From assembly GCF_004803505.1 (NCBI RefSeq), contig NZ_SSWH01000007.1, forward strand, positions 141,569 to 205,568: a stretch of 64,000 bases of DNA. The letters run 5' to 3'. Below, one piece after another: positions 54,913 through 63,709 of the stretch. Each line of letters begins with the position of its first letter. Position 1 is the stretch's first letter. A program made the translations under genes and the position numbers. The DNA is from Arthrobacter echini (GTDB lineage: Bacteria > Actinomycetota > Actinomycetes > Actinomycetales > Micrococcaceae). Below the pieces are notes generated by a model that worked only from the letters and a program-made list of their open reading frames with translations, was not told where the DNA came from and did no database searches.

Positions 54913-55701
54913 GTGGGGGAATCTCGCGGCTCGAGAGCCATGTTCACCTTCCTCGCCTCCTGGGTGAGACCGGCCATGAACGCGATGCTCGGCAAGGAGT
55001 GGCTCGGGCAGGACCGGCTGCCGCGGGGAACGGGCATCATCGTCTGCCCCAACCACGTCACCGAGATCGACCCGCTCGTGGTCGGCCACTTCCTGTACAG
55101 CCAGGGGATCATGCCGCACTTCCTGGCGAAGGCGTCCCTGTTCTCGCTGCCCGTCGTCGGAACCCTGCTGCGCACCATCAAGCAGATCCCGGTGGAGCGC
55201 AGCACCGCCGGGGCGAACCGCTCGCTCGAGGCGGCACGCGAGGCGCTGGCCGAGGACGGCGGGATCGTCATCTACCCGGAGGGCACCCTCACGCGCGATC
55301 CGCAGATGTGGCCCATGAAGGGCCGCTCGGGTGCTGCTCGACTGGCACTGCAGACGGGTGCACCGGTGGTGCCGATCGCGCAGTGGGGCGCCCAAGAGCT
55401 CTTCCCACGCTACGCCACACGGTTCCAGCTGTTCCCCCGCAAGCGCGTCCGCCTGCTCGTCGGGGAGCCCGTCGATCTGAGCGATCTGCAGGGCGCGCCC
55501 CTGACGAAGGGGACGCTCGACACCGCGACCGACCGGATCCTCGACGCGATCACCGAGCTGCTCGCCGAACTCCGCGGCGAGGACGCGCCGGCTGAGCGCT
55601 GGGATCCGATCGCGAAGCACCAGAAGCCCACCGGGCGCCGCTTCGAGGTGCACGACGACGGCGATTCCCCCGCCGGCCCCGTGACGGGGGACCAGCTGTG
55701 A
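54913..55701 (+). CDS. plsC: 1-acylglycerol-3-phosphate acyltransferase
   Basis: A 262-residue PlsC-type acyltransferase that makes phosphatidic acid. Motif I is NHVTEIDP (H-x4-D), motif III is YPEGTLTRDP, with PVVPIAQWGAQELFP as motif IV. A polar tail of about 40 residues follows the domain. The GTG at 54913 is 12 nt after murA. The stop overlaps the GTG of gpsA, placing two glycerophospholipid genes in one coupled unit. Confidence 0.9.
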   Translation: MGESRGSRAMFTFLASWVRPAMNAMLGKEWLGQDRLPRGTGIIVCPNHVTEIDPLVVGHFLYSQGIMPHFLAKASLFSLPVVGTLLRTIKQIPVERSTAGANRSLEAAREALAEDGGIVIYPEGTLTRDPQMWPMKGRSGAARLALQTGAPVVPIAQWGAQELFPRYATRFQLFPRKRVRLLVGEPVDLSDLQGAPLTKGTLDTATDRILDAITELLAELRGEDAPAERWDPIAKHQKPTGRRFEVHDDGDSPAGPVTGDQL

Positions 55702-56741
55702 GCGACGCATCGCCCCGGGCGGTCCCGGCGAAGATCGCCGTCCTCGGTTCGGGGAGCTGGGGCACCACCTTCGCCAAGGTGCTCGCCGACGCCTCGCCCG
55801 CCACGCACGTCGCCCTCTGGTCGCGACGCGCCGAGGTCGCGGTGGAGATCACGGAGCGGCACCGGAACTCCCGATATCTCGGTGACACCCGGCTACCGGG
55901 GAACGTCACGGCCTCCGACGACGTCGCAGCCGTCCTCGCGGACAGCGCCCTCGTGATCCTCGCCGTACCCGCCCAGACGCTGCGCGGGCAACTCCCCGCG
56001 TGGCGCGCGTCCATCCCGGAGAACGCCGTCGTCGTCTCGCTCATGAAGGGCCTCGAGGTGGGGACCGACGCCCGCATGAGTGAGGTCATCGCGGAGGAAC
56101 TCGCACTTCCGGCCGATCGGATCGCCGTGCTCTCCGGACCCAATCTGGCCCTGGAGATCGCCCGCGAGGAGCCCACCGCATCCGTGGTGGCCTGCCCCGA
56201 CCACGGGACCGCCGCGTGGATCGCCGCTGCCTGCACGGCGTCGTACTTCCGGCCGTACACCTCCACCGATGTGATCGGCGTGGAGATCGGCGGCATCGTG
56301 AAGAACGTGATCGCCCTGGCCGTGGGGATCTGCGAGGGACGCAGCATGGGGGACAACACCAAGGCGTCGGTGATCACCCGCGGACTGGCCGAGACCACGC
56401 GCCTGGCCGTGGCGCTCGGCGGCAGACCCGAGACGATGGCGGGACTGGCCGGGATGGGGGACCTGATCGCGACCTGTTCCTCGGCGCTCTCGCGCAATCA
56501 CACGGCCGGGCGGTTGCTGGGTCAGGGGCTCACCCTCGACCAGGTGACGGTGCGGATGAACCAGACCGCCGAGGGGATCAAGTCGGCCCGGGCCGTCCTC
56601 GACTCCGCCACGAAGCTCGATGTGGACATGCCCATCACCGCGGCCGTCGTGGCCGTACTCCAGGGACAGCTGGCCGTCGACGACCTCGGCGCCCGTCTCC
56701 TGGCCCGCAATCTCAAGCCGGAAGGCGACCCCGCACAGTGA
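55698..56741 (+). CDS. gpsA: Glycerol-3-phosphate dehydrogenase [NAD(P)+]
   Basis: A 347-residue enzyme reducing dihydroxyacetone phosphate to sn-glycerol-3-phosphate for lipid synthesis. VLGSGSWGTTFAKVLAD is the cofactor motif, LSGPNLALEIAREEPT and the catalytic Lys in GGIVKNVIALAVGICEG are conserved, and the C-terminal helical domain has GLAGMGDLIATCSS. Its GTG overlaps plsC and its stop overlaps the ddl GTG (both GTGA), so these envelope genes are translated together. Confidence 0.95.
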   Translation: MSDASPRAVPAKIAVLGSGSWGTTFAKVLADASPATHVALWSRRAEVAVEITERHRNSRYLGDTRLPGNVTASDDVAAVLADSALVILAVPAQTLRGQLPAWRASIPENAVVVSLMKGLEVGTDARMSEVIAEELALPADRIAVLSGPNLALEIAREEPTASVVACPDHGTAAWIAAACTASYFRPYTSTDVIGVEIGGIVKNVIALAVGICEGRSMGDNTKASVITRGLAETTRLAVALGGRPETMAGLAGMGDLIATCSSALSRNHTAGRLLGQGLTLDQVTVRMNQTAEGIKSARAVLDSATKLDVDMPITAAVVAVLQGQLAVDDLGARLLARNLKPEGDPAQ

Positions 56742-57880
56742 CCAGCGTAGTTCCCGCACGCTCCCGCAAGCCCCGCGTGCTCGTCCTCTTCGGCGGGCGC
56801 TCGAGCGAGCACTCCGTCAGCTGCGTGACGGCGGCCGGCGTCCTGGAGGCCATCGACCGCACCAGGTACGACGTCGTGCCCGTGGGCATCACGCGGTCGG
56901 GCCAGTGGTCACTGGTCTCCGGGGACCCTTCCGCGTGGTCACTGCGCTCCGATGTGCTGCCGGAGGTGACCTCCAACGGGCAGACCGTGGTCATGGGAGC
57001 CGCCGTGGACGGCAGCGACGGTCAGGAACTGCTCGTCGCCGCCCCGGGAACGGTCCCGGAGAGCATCGGCGCGGTCGACGTCGTGCTCCCGCTGCTGCAC
57101 GGCCCCTTCGGTGAGGACGGCACCCTGCAGGGGATGCTCGAGCTCGCCGACATGCGCTACGTGGGGTCCGGCGTCCTGGCCTCGGCGGTGGGCATGGACA
57201 AGCACTACATGAAGGTGGTCTTCGCCTCGGCCGGGCTCGAGGTGGGCCCCTACGAGGTGATCACCGACCGCCAGTGGCGCACCGACGCCGAGGCGTGTCT
57301 GGAGCGCGCGTCGAGGCTGGACTTCCCGCTCTTCGTGAAGCCGGCACGTGCCGGCTCCTCGCTGGGGATCACGCGCGTGGCGGATCCGGCAGGGCTCCGG
57401 AGCGCCGTCGACGCGGCACGGGTGTTCGATCCCAAGGTGGTCGTCGAGGCCGGTGTCGAGGGCCGCGAGATCGAGGTGGCCGTGCTCCAGGGTCACGGCC
57501 TCGAGGGCCCGCGCACCTCCCTGCCGGGGGAGATCGCGGTGCAGCCCGGGGGCGGCGCGTGGTACGACTTCGAGGCCAAGTACGTCGACGGCGCAGCGGC
57601 CGAGCTCACCTGCCCCGCGGAGCTGCCCGACGAGGTCACCGACCGCCTGCGGCGCCTGGCGGCCGAGGCGTTCGACGCCGTCGGCGGCGAGGGGCTGGCG
57701 CGCGTGGACTTCTTCTACACGCCCGACGGACGCCTGATCATCAACGAGATCAACACCATGCCCGGGTTCACCCCGATCAGCATGTATCCGCAGATGTGGG
57801 CCAAGTCCGGGCTGGGGTACACCGAGCTGATCGACGAGCTGATCGAGCTCGCGCTGGAGCGCGGCACGGGTCTGCGCTGA
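56738..57880 (+). CDS. ddl: D-alanine--D-alanine ligase
   Basis: A 380-residue ATP-grasp ligase making the D-Ala-D-Ala end of the peptidoglycan stem. It has LFGGRSSEHSVSCVTAAGVLEA, HGPFGEDGTLQGMLEL, the ATP-grasp VKPARAGSSLGITRV loop, and the Mg ligands in RVDFFYTPDGRLIINEINTMPG. The Tyr in the omega-loop is kept (QPGGGAWYDFEAKYVDGA), typical of D-Ala rather than D-lactate specificity. It overlaps gpsA by 4 nt. Confidence 0.95.
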   Translation: MTSVVPARSRKPRVLVLFGGRSSEHSVSCVTAAGVLEAIDRTRYDVVPVGITRSGQWSLVSGDPSAWSLRSDVLPEVTSNGQTVVMGAAVDGSDGQELLVAAPGTVPESIGAVDVVLPLLHGPFGEDGTLQGMLELADMRYVGSGVLASAVGMDKHYMKVVFASAGLEVGPYEVITDRQWRTDAEACLERASRLDFPLFVKPARAGSSLGITRVADPAGLRSAVDAARVFDPKVVVEAGVEGREIEVAVLQGHGLEGPRTSLPGEIAVQPGGGAWYDFEAKYVDGAAAELTCPAELPDEVTDRLRRLAAEAFDAVGGEGLARVDFFYTPDGRLIINEINTMPGFTPISMYPQMWAKSGLGYTELIDELIELALERGTGLR

Positions 57881-57908
57881 GCGGACGTCGTCATCCGTCC
57901 GGTCCGGC

Positions 57909-58958
57909 TCATGTCAGGGCCAGCACGCCGAGCAGGGAGATACCGGCCAGCAGCACCGTGGACAGCGCGCCGACGGCGGCGAAGCGGCCCCCGCTGTGCA
58001 GCAGGCGTCGGATGTCGATCCCCGCGCCCAGACCGAACATCCCGGCCGCCAGGAGGATGGTGGTCAGTGTCCGGCCGACGTCGAGCGCCGGCTCGGGCAG
58101 GACGCCGGTGGAGCGCAGGATCACCATGGCCAGGAATCCGAGCACGAACAGCGGGACCAGGGGGGTCCTGCTGCGCAGCTGCTGAACCCCGTCCGACGCC
58201 TCTTCCGTGGTTCCGTCGCGCAGAGAGCGTGCCGTGTGCCGGCGTTCACCGATACTCGCCAGGGCCGCGACCGGTGCGAGCATCAGCACCCGGCCGAGCT
58301 TCACCACGGTCGCTGACGCCAGCGCCGTCGCCCCGGCGGTACTGGCCACGGCCACCACCTGCGCCACCTCGTGGACGGCGAGCCCGGACCAGATGCCGAA
58401 CTCGGCAGCGTCGAGGCCGACCAGCACGTTCAGCAGCGGGAGCGCGAGGATCATGAGTGAGCCGTAGAGGGTGACCATGGCGACGGCGGAGGCCACCTCG
58501 TCGTCGTCGGCGTCGGCGATGCCCTGCATACCCGCGATGGCCGACGCCCCGCAGATGGAGAACCCGGCGGCCATCAGGAGTGCGCCGGCCCGGCTCAGGC
58601 CGAGCCACCGGCCCAGCCAGGTGGTCGCGGCGAAGCTGATGGCCACGGTCGCCACGATCAGCAGGATCACCTGCGGACCCAGGGCCAGGATGTCCGGCAG
58701 CGCGAGCTGCAGACCAAGCAGCACGACGCCGGCGCGCAGCAGGCGCTTGGTGCCGCCGCTGATGCCGGGCCGGAGGGTCGCGGTGTAGAGACCGGTGTTG
58801 CCCAGGAGTATCCCGAGGATCAGGGCCAGGACCAGTGCTCCCAGGAGAGTCTGTACGCTGGCGAGCAGCATGGCGATGCCCACGCCGACGGCCATGACGA
58901 GAAGACCCGGGAGCCACGCGGAGAATGGGGCGCTACGGGTACGGGTTGTGCTGCTCAT
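57909..58958 (-). CDS. YeiH/UPF0324 family membrane protein
   Basis: A 349-residue membrane protein with about 10 helices. Family stretches are LILGILLGNTGLYTATLRPGISGGTKRLLRAGVVLLGLQL, read in parts, SICGASAIAGMQGIADADDDEVASAVAMVTLYGSL and LAVHEVAQVVAVASTAG. Relatives are described as putative sulfate or thiosulfate exporters, but the substrate is not firmly known. It converges on ddl. GCTCATCGAT is repeated at its 5' end (58953-58972). Confidence 0.85.
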   Translation of the reverse strand: MSSTTRTRSAPFSAWLPGLLVMAVGVGIAMLLASVQTLLGALVLALILGILLGNTGLYTATLRPGISGGTKRLLRAGVVLLGLQLALPDILALGPQVILLIVATVAISFAATTWLGRWLGLSRAGALLMAAGFSICGASAIAGMQGIADADDDEVASAVAMVTLYGSLMILALPLLNVLVGLDAAEFGIWSGLAVHEVAQVVAVASTAGATALASATVVKLGRVLMLAPVAALASIGERRHTARSLRDGTTEEASDGVQQLRSRTPLVPLFVLGFLAMVILRSTGVLPEPALDVGRTLTTILLAAGMFGLGAGIDIRRLLHSGGRFAAVGALSTVLLAGISLLGVLALT

Positions 58959-59015
58959 CGATGCTCATCGATCCTTCCGGCTGTCGGCGCCGGTCCCCAT
59001 CCTGCCGCACCCGTC

Positions 59016-59073
59016 CCGAAACAGCAGAAATGACCGACGCGGAGGGTCTAGGTGGTCATTTCTGCTGTTTCGG
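59016..59073. repeat. Perfect 20-bp inverted repeat after putA
   Basis: The left arm 59016-59035 and right arm 59054-59073 are exact reverse complements, with an 18-nt loop. It lies 4 nt past the putA stop and before yeiH. It could be the putA terminator, but no U-run follows on the minus strand; it could also be a dispersed palindromic element. Confidence 0.8.
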
Positions 59074-59076
59074 CAG

Positions 59077-62000
59077 CTAGATGATGCTCTCCGTCAGGTG
59101 GTTCGGCGTCCCGAAGCGGTGTGCGGTGATGCTGACCGCCTGCTCGTGCAGGAAGGGCAGCATCTCCACCCGCCCGGACTCGGTGACGGGCTGCGCGTAG
59201 ATCGCGACGTCGGGGCGTCCGCCTGTCGCCTCGCTGAGCGCCGTCGTGTCCTGACCGATCAGCCTGATCCGGCTCGCATCCAGCGTCGCTGCGCGTGCGA
59301 GCCAGGCGTCGTCGTCCTCGATGGTCAGGGACTCGGCCTGCGCTGCGATGGCCGATCGGAGTGCGCTCGGAAGGTCCACCCCGCTCGAGACCGTGACGGT
59401 GGCGCCGGCGGCACCGGCTGCGAGCAGTACGCGCACCAGATCGACGACGGGCGCAGCCGCGGCGAGCCGGACGGTCACCGGGTGGGGCAGGTAGCGGAAG
59501 AGATTGCGTTCGGCCGAGAGTGCCGAGGCGTCCTTCACCTGCCCGAACTCGCTGTTCCAGGCCGCGGCGTCCGAGGCGGCGGAGCGCTCCAGGCGGGCGA
59601 CGTCGGCGTCGGGCAGACCGCTGGTGCGCGCGGCCTCGAGCAGGGGCCGGGCGGCGGGGAGGGGAGCATCCTGCGCCGTCGACTCCCTCGAGGACCAGGT
59701 CCCGAGACCCACGAGGTAGTTCGGGCCCCCTGCCTTGGTGCCGGCGCCGACGGCGGACTTCTTCCAGCCGCCGAACGGCTGCCGCTGGACGATCGCTCCC
59801 GTGATACCGCGGTTGACGTAGAGGTTGCCGGCCTGGACGCCGTCGAGCCAGGTGGCGATCTCGTCGCCGTCGAGTGAGTGGATACCGGAGGTCAGACCGT
59901 ACGCGATGTCGTTCTGCAGCGCGATGGCCTCCTCCAAGGTCTCTGCCGTCATGATGCCGAGGACCGGGCCGAAGTACTCCGTCAGGTGATACGTGGAGCC
60001 GCGCCGCACACCGTAGCGGACACCCGGGCTCCACAGCCGCCCGGTCGCGTCGAGCTGCTGCGGCTCGATGATCCAGGCCTCACCCTCGCCGAGCGTGGTC
60101 AGCCCGTCGAGGAGTTTGCCCTGCGCCGGCTCCACCACCGGACCCATCTGCGTGGTGGGATCCTCGGGGTACCCGACCTTCAGGGAGGACACGGCGTCGA
60201 CGAGCTGATTGCGGAAGCGCTGGGAGGACGCGACACTGCCCACGAGGATCACGAGCGAGGCCGCGGAACACTTCTGGCCGGCATGACCGAACGCCGACTG
60301 AGCAATGTCCTTCGCGGCAAGATCGAGATCGGCACTCGGGGTGACGATGATGGCGTTCTTGCCGGAGGTCTCCGCGAGCAGCGGCAGATCCGCGCGGAAC
60401 GAGCGGAACAGCTCGGCCGTCTCGTAGCCGCCGGTGAGGATGACGCGGTCCACGCGCGGATCGGAGATGAGCTGCCGGCCGAGGTCGCGTTCCTCGAGGT
60501 GCGCCAGACGCAGTACCTCCCGCGGCACGCCGGCATCCCAGAGAGCCTGCACCATCACCGACCCGGAGCGACGCGCCTGGGCGGCGGGCTTGATGATGAC
60601 GGCGGATCCGGCAGCCAGCGCCGCGAGCGTGGATCCCGCCGGGATCGCGACCGGGAAGTTCCACGGCGGCGTGACGACGGTGAGCTTCACGGGCGTGTAG
60701 GAGGCGCCGTCGACGTCGTCGAGCTCGCGGGCGCGCTCCGCGTAGTAGTGGGCGAAGTCCACCGCCTCGGAGACCTCGGGATCACCCTGATCGAGGGTCT
60801 TGCCCGTCTCGGCGCCCATCACCTCCATGAGCTCGGCCCGTCGTGCCTCGAGGGCGTCCCCTGCCCGGTGCAGGACGGCGGCGCGCTCGGCACCGCTCAG
60901 CGCTCCCCAGGGACCCGCGGCCGCGACCGCGCCGGCGATCGTCTCCTCGAGCTGGTCAGCGCGGCTGAGCATGGCTGTCTCCACGAGATCGTTGCCGAGG
61001 TCCGAGGTGGGAAGACGATCGAGGATGGCCCTGCCCCAGGCGCGGTTCTCGGGGAGGGAGGGATCGGTGTCGGGAGTGTTCGTGAAGCCGTCGCGCGGGT
61101 GGGAGTCCTCCGGCCCGGTACGATCCTGCCTGCGGCTCCGCGGCGGGATCGAGGTATCCAGTTCGGTGAGCGAGGCGAGGAAGCGCTCCTTCTCGCGCTC
61201 GAACAGGGCCTCGTTCTCGGAGAGCTCGAAGACCGCCGACATGAAGTTGTCCTGGCTCGCGCCCTCCTCGAGGCGGCGGATCAGGTAGGCGATGGCGACG
61301 TCGAACTCGCTCGGGTGGACCACAGGTGTGTAGAGCAGGAGGGAGCCGACGTCGCGCTTGACGGCCTCGGCCTGACCCTGCGCCATGCCCAGGAGCATCT
61401 CGAACTCGATGCCGTGGCGCACGCCGCGCTCGCCGGCCAGCAGCCAGGCGAAGGCCAGATCGAAGAGATTGTGGCCGGCGACGCCGATGCGCACGTTGTC
61501 GATGTGGGCCGGCTGCAGTGCGTAGTTGAGGATGCGCTTGTAGTGCGTGTCGGAGTCCTGCTTCGATCCCCACGTGGCCAGCGGCCAGTCGTGGAGCGAG
61601 GCCTCCACCTGCTCCATGGGCAGATTGGCTCCCTTGACCACGCGGACCTTGATGCTCGCACCGCCCGCCGACCGCCGTGCGGCGGCCCACTCCTGCAGGC
61701 GGATCATCGCTGCGAGGGAGTCGGGCAGATAGGCCTGGAGGACGATGCCGGCCTCCAGATCCTTGAACTCGGGCCGGTCGAGGATCGCCATGAAGACAGC
61801 GACCGTCAGGTCCAGGTCCTTGTACTCCTCCATGTCGAGGTTGATGAACTTCGGCGTCTCGGACCGGGCGGCGAGGGCATAGAGCGGTGCCAGCTTCTCG
61901 GCCACGTCGCTCACGGCCTCGTCGAACGCCCATGCGGGGTGCGGGGCCACGGTGGAGGAGACCTTGATGGAGACGTAGTCGACGTCGGGGCGCTCGAGCA

Positions 62001-62610
62001 GCTTCACGGTGCCCGCGAGCCGCCGGTCGGCCTCGTGCTCGCCGAGCACGGCCTCGCCGAGGAGATTGATGTTCAGCTGGACGTCGTCGCGCTTGATCCT
62101 GGCGATGGACCGGCCGAGGCGGGCATCGGAGGCGTCGATGATGAGGTGCCCCACCATCTCGCGCAGTACCCGCCGGGCGATCGGGATGACGATCTGCGGG
62201 AGGATCGGGGCGACGACGGCGCCCACCTTCACGGCGGAGCGCATGTACCAGGGGAGGAAGGCAGGAACCTTCGGGGCGATGACGCCGAGGTTGCGCGCGG
62301 CGACCGACAGATCCTCCGGCCGGATGACGCCGTCGACGAAGCCGACCGTGAAGGCCAGCCCGTCCGGATCCTTCAGCACACCGGCGAGCTGCTTGGCGGA
62401 GGTCTCCACAGGGATCTTCGAGGCCTCGGTGAGCCAGCGGCGTACGAGCGCGATCGATTCCTCCGGCAGCGTCGCCGGGATCTCCGCGGTGCCACCGGGG
62501 CCGGTGGAGAAGTGGGCAGCGGTCTCGGGGCCGGGGGTGTGGCCCGGCGTCGCTGCGTGTGATGCCCGGGTGGGGGCGGTGCCCTGGCGGGCCGGGAGCT
62601 GGGTTGTCAT
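59077..62610 (-). CDS. putA: Bifunctional proline dehydrogenase / P5C dehydrogenase
   Basis: A 1177-residue PutA that oxidises proline to glutamate. The FAD-binding proline dehydrogenase barrel (about 90-460) has YVSIKVSS, NLDMEEYKDLDLTV and the IRLQEWAAARR region. The aldehyde dehydrogenase domain (about 540-1010) has Glu747 in ETSGKNAIIV and the catalytic Cys781 in GHAGQKCSAAS. No N-terminal DNA-binding domain is seen. The ATG at 62610 is chosen on homology; an upstream in-frame start 10 codons earlier is possible. The divergent LysR protein probably regulates it. Confidence 0.93.
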   Translation of the reverse strand: MTTQLPARQGTAPTRASHAATPGHTPGPETAAHFSTGPGGTAEIPATLPEESIALVRRWLTEASKIPVETSAKQLAGVLKDPDGLAFTVGFVDGVIRPEDLSVAARNLGVIAPKVPAFLPWYMRSAVKVGAVVAPILPQIVIPIARRVLREMVGHLIIDASDARLGRSIARIKRDDVQLNINLLGEAVLGEHEADRRLAGTVKLLERPDVDYVSIKVSSTVAPHPAWAFDEAVSDVAEKLAPLYALAARSETPKFINLDMEEYKDLDLTVAVFMAILDRPEFKDLEAGIVLQAYLPDSLAAMIRLQEWAAARRSAGGASIKVRVVKGANLPMEQVEASLHDWPLATWGSKQDSDTHYKRILNYALQPAHIDNVRIGVAGHNLFDLAFAWLLAGERGVRHGIEFEMLLGMAQGQAEAVKRDVGSLLLYTPVVHPSEFDVAIAYLIRRLEEGASQDNFMSAVFELSENEALFEREKERFLASLTELDTSIPPRSRRQDRTGPEDSHPRDGFTNTPDTDPSLPENRAWGRAILDRLPTSDLGNDLVETAMLSRADQLEETIAGAVAAAGPWGALSGAERAAVLHRAGDALEARRAELMEVMGAETGKTLDQGDPEVSEAVDFAHYYAERARELDDVDGASYTPVKLTVVTPPWNFPVAIPAGSTLAALAAGSAVIIKPAAQARRSGSVMVQALWDAGVPREVLRLAHLEERDLGRQLISDPRVDRVILTGGYETAELFRSFRADLPLLAETSGKNAIIVTPSADLDLAAKDIAQSAFGHAGQKCSAASLVILVGSVASSQRFRNQLVDAVSSLKVGYPEDPTTQMGPVVEPAQGKLLDGLTTLGEGEAWIIEPQQLDATGRLWSPGVRYGVRRGSTYHLTEYFGPVLGIMTAETLEEAIALQNDIAYGLTSGIHSLDGDEIATWLDGVQAGNLYVNRGITGAIVQRQPFGGWKKSAVGAGTKAGGPNYLVGLGTWSSRESTAQDAPLPAARPLLEAARTSGLPDADVARLERSAASDAAAWNSEFGQVKDASALSAERNLFRYLPHPVTVRLAAAAPVVDLVRVLLAAGAAGATVTVSSGVDLPSALRSAIAAQAESLTIEDDDAWLARAATLDASRIRLIGQDTTALSEATGGRPDVAIYAQPVTESGRVEMLPFLHEQAVSITAHRFGTPNHLTESII

Positions 62611-62651
62611 GGCAACGGCTTTCGGTCGGGCGGCTCGCACCGCGCGCAGAA

Positions 62652-62726
62652 TGAAGCAGCTACTTCACCTTCAGTATCCGCCGACGCGTAGCATGGGGAA
62701 AAGCGATGAATGCCAAAGGGTATTGG
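62652..62726. promoter_or_regulatory. putA/LysR divergent control region
   Basis: Two short dyads fit LysR-type sites: TGAAG-N6-CTTCA (62652-62667) and CCAA-N6-TTGG (62713-62726). They lie between the divergent start codons at 62610 and 62756, where a LysR activator of putA would be expected to bind. Confidence 0.35.
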
Positions 62727-62755
62727 TCGGTGAACCTGATGAATCGGGGCCTTAC

Positions 62756-63673
62756 ATGCTCGACCTGCGACGCCTGAGACTCCTTCGTGAATTGAAGATC
62801 CGGGGGACACTCGCCGACGTCGCCGCAGCACTGAACTACAGCCCGTCCTCGGTCTCCCAGCAGCTCGCACTCCTGGAGAAGGAGGCGGGCGTGGACCTGC
62901 TGCGGAAAAGCGGCCGCCGCGTGGTCCTGACCCCGCAGGCCGAGGTGCTCGTGGCGCACACGGCGGAACTACTCGAGACCCTCGAGCGCGCGGAGGCCAA
63001 GCTCGCAGCCTCCCTGACCGCGGTGGCCGGCACCGTGAGGATCGCCGTGTTCCAGTCGGCTGCCCTCGCCCTCATGCCCGAGGCCCTGACCGCCGTCGCG
63101 CGGGACTATCCCGACGTGCGGGTGGAGATGGTGCAGCGTGAGCCCGAGAGCGCGCTGTATGCCACGTTCGCCGGTGACTTCGACCTCGTGATCGCCGAGC
63201 AGTACCCGGGCCATGCGGCTCCCCGCCATGCGGAACTGGACCATGTCCCCTTGACCGCGGACGCGATACGGCTCGCTGTACCGACGTCGGGCCCGCAGTA
63301 CGCCGGGATCTCCTCGGTGGCGGGCGCTTCCTCCGCAGCCTGGGTGATGGAACCCCGGGGAGCGGCGTCGCGGCACTGGGCTGAGCAGGCCTGCCGCCGG
63401 GCCGGGTTCGAGCCCGATGTGCGCTACGAGACCGCTGATCTGCAGGCCCAGATCAGGCTCATCGAGTCAGGCAATGCCGTGGCTCTCATGCCCGATCTCG
63501 TCTGGACGGCGCGCACGGTTCCGGTGCGGCTCATCGGTCTCGGGGAGTCCGCCGAGCGAGCCATCTTCACGTCGGCGCGCCGGGCCGGGGCGGACCGTCC
63601 CGCCATCAGGGCCGTGCGTGAGGTCCTCGGGGCAGCCGCAGCCGGTGTCCGGCCTCCGCGGGGTGCGGTCTGA
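62756..63673 (+). CDS. LysR-family transcriptional regulator
   Basis: A 305-residue regulator. The N-terminal winged helix is at about 1-65, with GTLADVAAALNYSPSSVSQQLALLEKEAGV as the LysR helix-turn-helix, read in two parts, and a linker helix (ETLERAEAKLAASL). The two-lobed effector domain follows (VRIAVFQSAALALMPEAL; DFDLVIAEQY). Divergence from putA suggests proline or P5C control, though proof is lacking. The ATG 62756 matches the family N-terminus; the frame is open far upstream only because it lies opposite putA. Confidence 0.88.
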   Translation: MLDLRRLRLLRELKIRGTLADVAAALNYSPSSVSQQLALLEKEAGVDLLRKSGRRVVLTPQAEVLVAHTAELLETLERAEAKLAASLTAVAGTVRIAVFQSAALALMPEALTAVARDYPDVRVEMVQREPESALYATFAGDFDLVIAEQYPGHAAPRHAELDHVPLTADAIRLAVPTSGPQYAGISSVAGASSAAWVMEPRGAASRHWAEQACRRAGFEPDVRYETADLQAQIRLIESGNAVALMPDLVWTARTVPVRLIGLGESAERAIFTSARRAGADRPAIRAVREVLGAAAAGVRPPRGAV

Positions 63674-63709
63674 CGTCGTCGGGGTCCGACGCACGTCCGT
63701 GGTTCCGTC

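Noticed and set aside
59878..62562. 894-codon plus-strand open frame opposite putA
   Set aside because: It mirrors the strongly conserved putA gene; its composition (RGGH-rich) is a typical high-GC antisense shadow.
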